This document shows, piece after piece, positions 1 through 5,809 of a DNA stretch of 5,809 bases (positions within the stretch are counted from its first letter, which is position 1; each line of letters opens with the position of its first letter). The notes under the pieces are model-generated. The model was not told the origin of the DNA and did not search any database. It saw nothing but the letters and a program-made list of their open reading frames with translations. Origin of the DNA: Methanoregula sp. (GTDB taxonomy: Archaea; Halobacteriota; Methanomicrobia; Methanomicrobiales; Methanospirillaceae); contig NZ_PIZH01000002.1 of NCBI RefSeq assembly GCF_002835825.1, positions 1-5,809 on the forward strand, given 5' to 3'. Both the position numbers and the translations under genes were made by a program.

Positions 1-112
1 GAGGGAGATCGATGGTGTAATAGTGCGCTGTGGCGACAATGCTTCCGGCTACCGCGAGGCAGATGATGAAGATGAGAAGCTGGCCAAGCGGGGATTTTTC
101 TGATTTTTCCAT
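1..112 (-). CDS. Small single-pass membrane protein, N-terminal part (cut by window edge)
   Basis: I do not recognise this gene and give it no function. The 37 complete codons start MEKSEKSPLGQ and continue into a strongly hydrophobic run (about residues 11-28, rich in L, I, F, A, V and G, with one Cys), then AHYYTIDLP. This looks like one transmembrane helix behind a short charged N-terminus, and could equally be an uncleaved signal anchor. The ATG at 112-110 is preferred because an almost perfect Shine-Dalgarno sequence lies 5 nt upstream. A GTG at 133-131 is also in frame, directly after an in-frame TAG at 136-134, and would add seven residues, but it would put the SD inside the gene. The gene lies downstream of the rRNA operon on the same strand, separated by probable terminators, so it is likely its own transcription unit. 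The rest of the protein lies outside the window. Confidence 0.72.
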   Translation of the reverse strand, partial: MEKSEKSPLGQLLIFIICLAVAGSIVATAHYYTIDLP

Positions 113-116
113 GAGA

Positions 117-127
117 GGATCACATCC
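117..127 (-). promoter_or_regulatory. Shine-Dalgarno sequence of the small membrane protein gene
   Basis: The minus strand reads GGATGTGATCC, ending 4 to 5 nt before the ATG. It matches 10 of 11 positions of GGAGGTGATCC, the complement of the 16S 3' end encoded in this same window at 4001-4012. This decides the ATG start over the upstream in-frame GTG. Confidence 0.75.
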
Positions 128-155
128 TTCCACCTATGACCCTCACAAGATAGTG

Positions 156-161
156 TTTAAA
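156..161 (-). promoter_or_regulatory. Candidate TATA box for the small membrane protein gene
   Basis: TTTAAA on the minus strand lies 44 nt before the ATG. An archaeal start about 25 nt downstream would fall near 130-136, giving a leader of about 20 nt that just contains the Shine-Dalgarno sequence. The spacing is sensible. The motif is short and AT-rich hexamers are common, so this is only a candidate. Confidence 0.35.
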
Positions 162-162
162 G

Positions 163-189
163 TCACGGAATATGGAAAAAATTCCGTGA
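163..189. repeat. 9-bp inverted repeat next to the candidate promoter
   Basis: TCACGGAAT (163-171) and ATTCCGTGA (181-189) are perfect inverted copies around a 9-nt centre that includes an A-run on the plus strand (T-run on the minus strand). It ends 2 nt upstream of the TTTAAA candidate TATA box, where a BRE-overlapping operator could lie. As RNA on either strand it could also be a hairpin, but on the minus strand the T-run is in the loop, not after the stem, which argues against a classical terminator. Confidence 0.6.
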
Positions 190-374
190 ATAGATTCTAG
201 GGCCGGAACTGGCATGATTCGCGTAATCGTGCGAGGAATTCTTAACAAAGCAGGTAAAAAAACCCGCTCACTGGGGGGAGATCCTGCGCCAATCCGGTCT
301 TTTTGGGAGATGGCGGGCAGGGTCTTCGCCTTTTTTGGTAACTGGCATTCAGGCCGCGAACCTGACGGTATCCG
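190..374. other. Non-coding stretch between rRNA operon and small gene
   Basis: I see no convincing gene here. Open frames run through it on both strands, but they lack a ribosome binding site, have mixed composition, and extend into the 5S gene or into regulatory sequence. It holds a T7 tract on the minus strand (262-256), preceded by a weak C-run/G-run hairpin, which could be a back-up terminator. It also holds a 5-bp hairpin (TCAGG/CCTGA with the loop TTCGCGG) near 350-366. Nothing else stands out. Confidence 0.5.
256..262 (-). terminator. T7 tract, possible distal terminator of the rRNA operon
   Basis: The minus strand reads GCGGG followed by seven T. Archaeal RNA polymerase commonly stops at T-runs with or without a hairpin. 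The CCC...GGG stem just upstream is only about 3 bp, so this is a weak back-up candidate. Confidence 0.3.
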
Positions 375-414
375 AAAAAACGATACAGATGACAAAATCG
401 AGCGCTCTCGCTCG
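375..414 (-). terminator. Probable rRNA operon terminator: hairpin plus two T-tracts
   Basis: About 40 nt past the 5S 3' end, the minus strand has a perfect 6-bp stem CGAGCG/CGCTCG with the loop AGAG (414-399), then A and TTTT (398-394), then a T6 run (380-375). A pyrimidine tract TTTCCTTCTT directly after the 5S gene (453-444) may add to termination. Position and strand fit the end of the rRNA transcript. Exact stop sites cannot be read from sequence. Confidence 0.5.
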
Positions 415-455
415 TTACTGAAACATTACAAGAAACGTCGTGTAAGAAGGAAAGG

Positions 456-578
456 TGATTGCAGCTTGGTATGGTTCCCAAGGACTCGCGTACCTCAGTA
501 CAGCATACTACGTGTGTCAGCTTAACTGCTGGGTTCGGAATGAGACCAGGTGTTTCCCGACAGCTATGGCCGCAATCA
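456..578 (-). rRNA. rrf: 5S ribosomal RNA
   Basis: 5S rRNA is the small RNA of the large ribosomal subunit's central protuberance, bound by uL18 and uL5. The minus strand carries the hallmark loop region CCGAACCCAGCAGTTAAGCT (538-519). The two ends form helix I: TGATTGCGGC near 578-569 pairs with GCTGCAATCA near 465-456, with one G-U pair. The length of about 123 nt is normal. The pairing continues 1 to 2 bp beyond the chosen ends, so each boundary is uncertain by about 2 nt. It is the last gene of the operon, with tRNA-Cys upstream (121-nt spacer) rather than downstream, and is followed by likely terminators. Two spurious open frames cross it and should be ignored. Confidence 0.95.
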
Positions 579-642
579 CCACATGTTGTTTGCTTTTAGA
601 TGCTTTAGGTTCTGACGAAGAGCACGTTACATTGCTTCCGAG

Positions 643-698
643 TTCGAAGAATCGCAAGCGATTCTTCTCATCTCAAAAGTGCTTCGCACTTCTTCGAA
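643..698 (-). other. Hairpin pair between tRNA-Cys and 5S rRNA
   Basis: Directly after tRNA-Cys the transcript can form AAGTGC/GCACTT around GAA (691-677), whose core is the unusually stable GCGAAGC mini-hairpin. It can then form a perfect 10-bp stem GAAGAATCGC/GCGATTCTTC (667-646) that ends in a CUUG-type tetraloop. A third pairing competes: TTCGAAGAA (698-690) is fully complementary to TTCTTCGAA (651-643), which would enclose the first hairpin and break the second. I infer a role in processing or folding of the tRNA-5S spacer. It does not end in a T-run, so it is not an evident terminator. Confidence 0.6.
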
Positions 699-770
699 AG
701 CCAAGGTCCGGATTTGAACCGGAGTGTAGTTGATCTGCAGTCAACCGCGTGGCCGCTCCGCCACCTTGGC
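699..770 (-). tRNA. tRNA-Cys (anticodon GCA)
   Basis: This is a 72-nt cloverleaf on the minus strand. The acceptor GCCAAGG (770-764) pairs with CCTTGGC (706-700). The discriminator is U73 at 699, the identity base for cysteine. The D-arm has a 3-bp GCG/CGC stem. The anticodon stem GTTGA/TCAAC encloses the loop CTGCAGA, with anticodon GCA at 738-736. The T-arm is TCCGG-TTCAAAT-CCGGA. CCA is not encoded, so it must be added after tRNase Z cleavage. In methanogens of this group tRNA-Cys is often charged through SepRS and SepCysS; nothing in the window tests that. Its place between 23S and 5S is notable, because the usual euryarchaeal position is after 5S. RNase P and tRNase Z cuts here would free both rRNAs. 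Confidence 0.97.
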
Positions 771-784
771 AGCCGTGTAATATG

Positions 785-815
785 ATACCCTATCCTGTAT
801 GTCAGGATAGGATAT
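785..815 (-). other. Hairpin in the 23S to tRNA-Cys spacer
   Basis: CCTATCCTG (789-797) and CAGGATAGG (803-811) form a perfect 9-bp stem with a 5-nt loop. After one mismatch, three more A-T pairs extend it (785-787 with 813-815). It lies exactly between the 23S processing stem and the tRNA, leaving almost no unstructured spacer. A processing or insulating role is inferred from position only. Confidence 0.6.
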
Positions 816-830
816 AAGGTTTGCACTCAG
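816..830 (-). other. 23S processing stem, 3' arm
   Basis: On the minus strand CTGAGTGCAAACCTT is complementary to AAGGTTGCACTCAG upstream of 23S (3809-3796), 14 bp with one bulged A. Inside it, TGGGTTTA (3786-3779) pairs with TAAACCCA (847-840), separated by 9-nt internal loops on both strands. This is the geometry expected of the archaeal pre-23S processing stem cut by the splicing endonuclease. I could not fold the loops into a strict 3-4-3 bulge-helix-bulge. Confidence 0.75.
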
Positions 831-847
831 AATTTCGTCTGGGTTTA

Positions 848-3782
<2,935 letters not shown>

Positions 3783-3795
3783 CCCATTTAACGTC

Positions 3796-3809
3796 CTGAG
3801 TGCAACCTT
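3796..3809 (-). other. 23S processing stem, 5' arm
   Basis: AAGGTTGCACTCAG on the minus strand, just upstream of 23S, is the partner of the 3' arm at 816-830. The pair brackets the whole 23S gene and would loop it out for endonuclease cutting and release. Confidence 0.75.
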
Positions 3810-3822
3810 TACACGGCCTCGA

Positions 3823-3873
3823 AGAGTCATTGGTTTGACTCTCAGCCCTTCCCTCGTGATTCACATCCCGAGG
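3823..3873 (-). other. Two hairpins in the 16S-23S spacer
   Basis: On the minus strand CCTCG/CGAGG (3873-3869 with 3856-3852) forms a 5-bp stem with a 12-nt loop. It is followed by AGAGTCA/TGACTCT (3842-3836 with 3829-3823), a perfect 7-bp stem with a 6-nt loop. They fill the space between the tRNA-like element and the 23S processing stem. No sequence family is recognised. Confidence 0.5.
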
Positions 3874-3885
3874 TGCATCTAAACC

Positions 3886-3937
3886 GGCTTCGAAGGATTC
3901 GAACCTTCCCTTACCCGCCCCATGTGGCGGTTAAGCC
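3886..3937 (-). other. tRNA-like element in the 16S-23S spacer, without D-arm
   Basis: At the place where many euryarchaea encode tRNA-Ala, the minus strand reads GGCTT (3937-3933), then CCGCC/GGCGG around ACATGG (3930-3915). Next comes a textbook T-arm GAAGG-TTCGAAT-CCTTC (3908-3892), then AAGCC (3890-3886), which can close on GGCTT. This resembles a shrunken tRNA: a 5-bp acceptor-like stem, one 5-bp arm with a 6-nt loop, a perfect T-arm, and no D-arm. It is too short, and its middle loop too small, to be a working tRNA by normal rules. It may be a tRNA relic or a structured processing signal. The GGCTT segment can alternatively extend the middle hairpin (CTTA with TAAG). Confidence 0.4.
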
Positions 3938-3965
3938 TTTCTTGTCGACATCGGCAACTTTACAG

Positions 3966-3982
3966 TTTGTTTAGCAACCGCT
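3966..3982 (-). other. 16S processing stem, 3' arm
   Basis: AGCGGTTGCTAAACAAA on the minus strand, 18 nt past the 16S 3' end, is complementary over all 17 positions (one G-U) to the leader segment at 5510-5526. Inside it TTTCAGGGAA (3993-3984) pairs with TTCCTTAGAAA (5506-5496) with one bulged A. The junction has CAA opposite a single A. This is a BHB-like pre-16S stem. Confidence 0.85.
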
Positions 3983-4000
3983 TTTCCCTGAAATTTCGTT

Positions 4001-5467
<1,467 letters not shown>

Positions 5468-5509
5468 TCATCTTAAATACGCACACTATCTGAACTTTCT
5501 AAGGAATTG

Positions 5510-5526
5510 AGCGGTTACTAAACAAA
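5510..5526 (-). other. 16S processing stem, 5' arm
   Basis: TTTGTTTAGTAACCGCT in the leader, about 43 nt before the 16S 5' end, is the partner of 3966-3982. The single difference is a compensating-type T opposite G, so pairing is kept, which supports a selected RNA stem. Confidence 0.85.
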
Positions 5527-5531
5527 TTTCC

Positions 5532-5584
5532 GCATTGCCAATGCCAACGTCAGAACCAACTCCGGTCATGCCGGGTATCGTTGG
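5532..5584 (-). other. Hairpins in the 16S leader
   Basis: CCAAC/GTTGG (5584-5580 with 5560-5556) closes over an inner CCGG/CCGG helix with the loop CATGA. Downstream, GCATT/AATGC with a 3-nt loop lies at 5544-5532. Both lie between the promoter-proximal module and the processing stem, in RNA that is discarded during maturation. Confidence 0.45.
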
Positions 5585-5612
5585 ATCTCCATCAAAGAAG
5601 TTTGCCTTGTTA

Positions 5613-5648
5613 TTCGTCGTGTTGCTTACTTGAACACGGGCTCATAAT
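5613..5648 (-). repeat. Start-site/leader module, promoter-proximal copy
   Basis: On the minus strand this begins ATTATGAGCCCGTG and ends CACGACGAA. It holds a 6-bp hairpin CGTGTT/AACACG (5638-5633 with 5623-5618) with a 9-nt loop. Its start falls about 25 nt after the TATA box, so it contains the likely transcription start (about 5640-5644). A second, similar copy lies at 5761-5797. Confidence 0.65.
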
Positions 5649-5662
5649 GTATGTTTCAAGGA

Positions 5663-5670
5663 TATTTATA
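5663..5670 (-). promoter_or_regulatory. rRNA operon promoter P1, TATA box
   Basis: TATAAATA on the minus strand is a strong archaeal TBP site. The start expected about 25 nt downstream falls at 5640-5644, in ATGAG, which resembles the initiator of methanogen stable-RNA promoters. The box is flanked by the perfect inverted pair CAAGG/CCTTG (5675-5671 and 5661-5657). The leader from here to 16S would be about 175 nt and includes the 16S processing arm. Confidence 0.75.
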
Positions 5671-5698
5671 CCTTGTTACAGGAGCCGTTTTTCCCTCG

Positions 5699-5742
5699 GA
5701 ACCAAAGCGGGCACAAGGCCTGCTGGTTTGGTTCTTCACCAG
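5699..5742 (-). other. Inverted repeats between the two promoter modules
   Basis: GAACCAAA (5734-5727) and TTTGGTTC (5706-5699) are perfect inverted copies. The pairing can continue inside as AGCAGG with CCCGCT, with one mismatch. An alternative stem CTGGT/ACCAG (5742-5738 with 5727-5723) shares bases with the first, so the two exclude each other. It would be transcribed only from the distal promoter. Confidence 0.45.
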
Positions 5743-5760
5743 GGGATCTGAACTGTGAAC

Positions 5761-5797
5761 TTCGTCGTGATTTTTCACGTGTTCACGGGCTTACAAT
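5761..5797 (-). repeat. Start-site/leader module, distal copy (probable promoter P2)
   Basis: On the minus strand this begins ATTGTAAGCCCGTG and ends CACGACGAA, matching the proximal copy at both ends. It also keeps a central hairpin of different sequence: CGTGA/TCACG with the loop AAAA (5779-5775 with 5770-5766). That hairpin sits inside an outer stem GTGAAC/GTTCAC (5786-5781 with 5760-5755). By analogy its TATA box should lie near 5812-5819, beyond the window edge, so P2 itself cannot be confirmed here. Confidence 0.55.
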
Positions 5798-5809
5798 ATA
5801 GGTCATAAG

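Noticed and set aside
120..395. 91-residue open frame on the minus strand between 5S and the small gene
   Set aside because: It overlaps the likely terminator, the inverted repeat and the start signals of the gene at 112, and shows no recognisable protein features.
214..525. 103-residue open frame on the plus strand after the operon
   Set aside because: It runs into the antisense of 5S rRNA, has no Shine-Dalgarno sequence, and has an odd basic and Arg-rich composition.
455..733. 92-residue open frame on the plus strand
   Set aside because: It is antisense to 5S rRNA and tRNA-Cys.
3783..4000. Functional tRNA-Ala in the 16S-23S spacer
   Set aside because: There is no TGC anticodon loop, no D-arm and no 7-bp acceptor; only the T-arm-like hairpin and short stems are present.
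5545..5610. C/D box guide RNA in the 16S leader
   Set aside because: There are only loose matches (TTTGATGG and TTCTGACG) with no convincing C' and D' boxes or closing stem.

Overview
The window is almost entirely one archaeal ribosomal RNA operon read on the minus strand, so it runs from the right edge to the left. The 16S rRNA carries the archaeal signatures: a 5' end ATTCTGGTTGATCCTGCC, the GTGCCAGCCGCCGCGGTAA block, GGATTAGATACCCGGGTAGTCC, and a 3' anti-Shine-Dalgarno ending in GGATCACCTCCT. Its overall text resembles Methanomicrobiales (Methanocorpusculum- or Methanospirillum-like hydrogenotrophic methanogens). That placement rests on recall, not on an alignment. TATA-box promoters, the BHB-like rRNA processing stems and a tRNA-Cys without an encoded CCA fit a euryarchaeon.

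Layout in the direction of transcription: (1) 5810-5468 is the promoter and leader. It has a strong TATA box at 5663-5670 and a start-site/leader module at 5613-5648. That module is repeated at 5761-5797, which suggests tandem promoters with the distal TATA box just outside the window. (2) The 16S rRNA lies at 4001-5467. (3) The internal spacer at about 3783-4000 has no recognisable tRNA-Ala, although many euryarchaea carry one there. It has instead a small tRNA-like fold with a perfect T-arm and no D-arm. (4) The 23S rRNA lies at about 848-3782. (5) A short spacer with a hairpin comes next, then tRNA-Cys(GCA) at 699-770, then a spacer with two very stable hairpins. (6) The 5S rRNA lies at about 456-578. 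(7) A stretch with T-tracts and hairpins follows, where the operon probably terminates. (8) At 112-1 is the start of a small membrane protein on the same strand, with its own Shine-Dalgarno sequence and a candidate promoter.

The parts fit one maturation scheme. Sequences on both sides of 16S pair with each other (17 bp plus an inner 10-bp helix), and so do sequences on both sides of 23S (14 bp with one bulge). These are the bulge-helix-bulge type processing stems expected of archaeal pre-rRNA. The tRNA-Cys sits between 23S and 5S, so RNase P and tRNase Z cuts there would separate the two rRNAs.

I found no CRISPR array, insertion sequence, toxin-antitoxin system or other accessory module. The long open frames antisense to or overlapping the rRNAs are shadows. 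The unusual points are the tRNA placement, the missing canonical spacer tRNA with a tRNA-like relic in its place, the duplicated promoter/leader module, and the hairpin cluster between tRNA-Cys and 5S.
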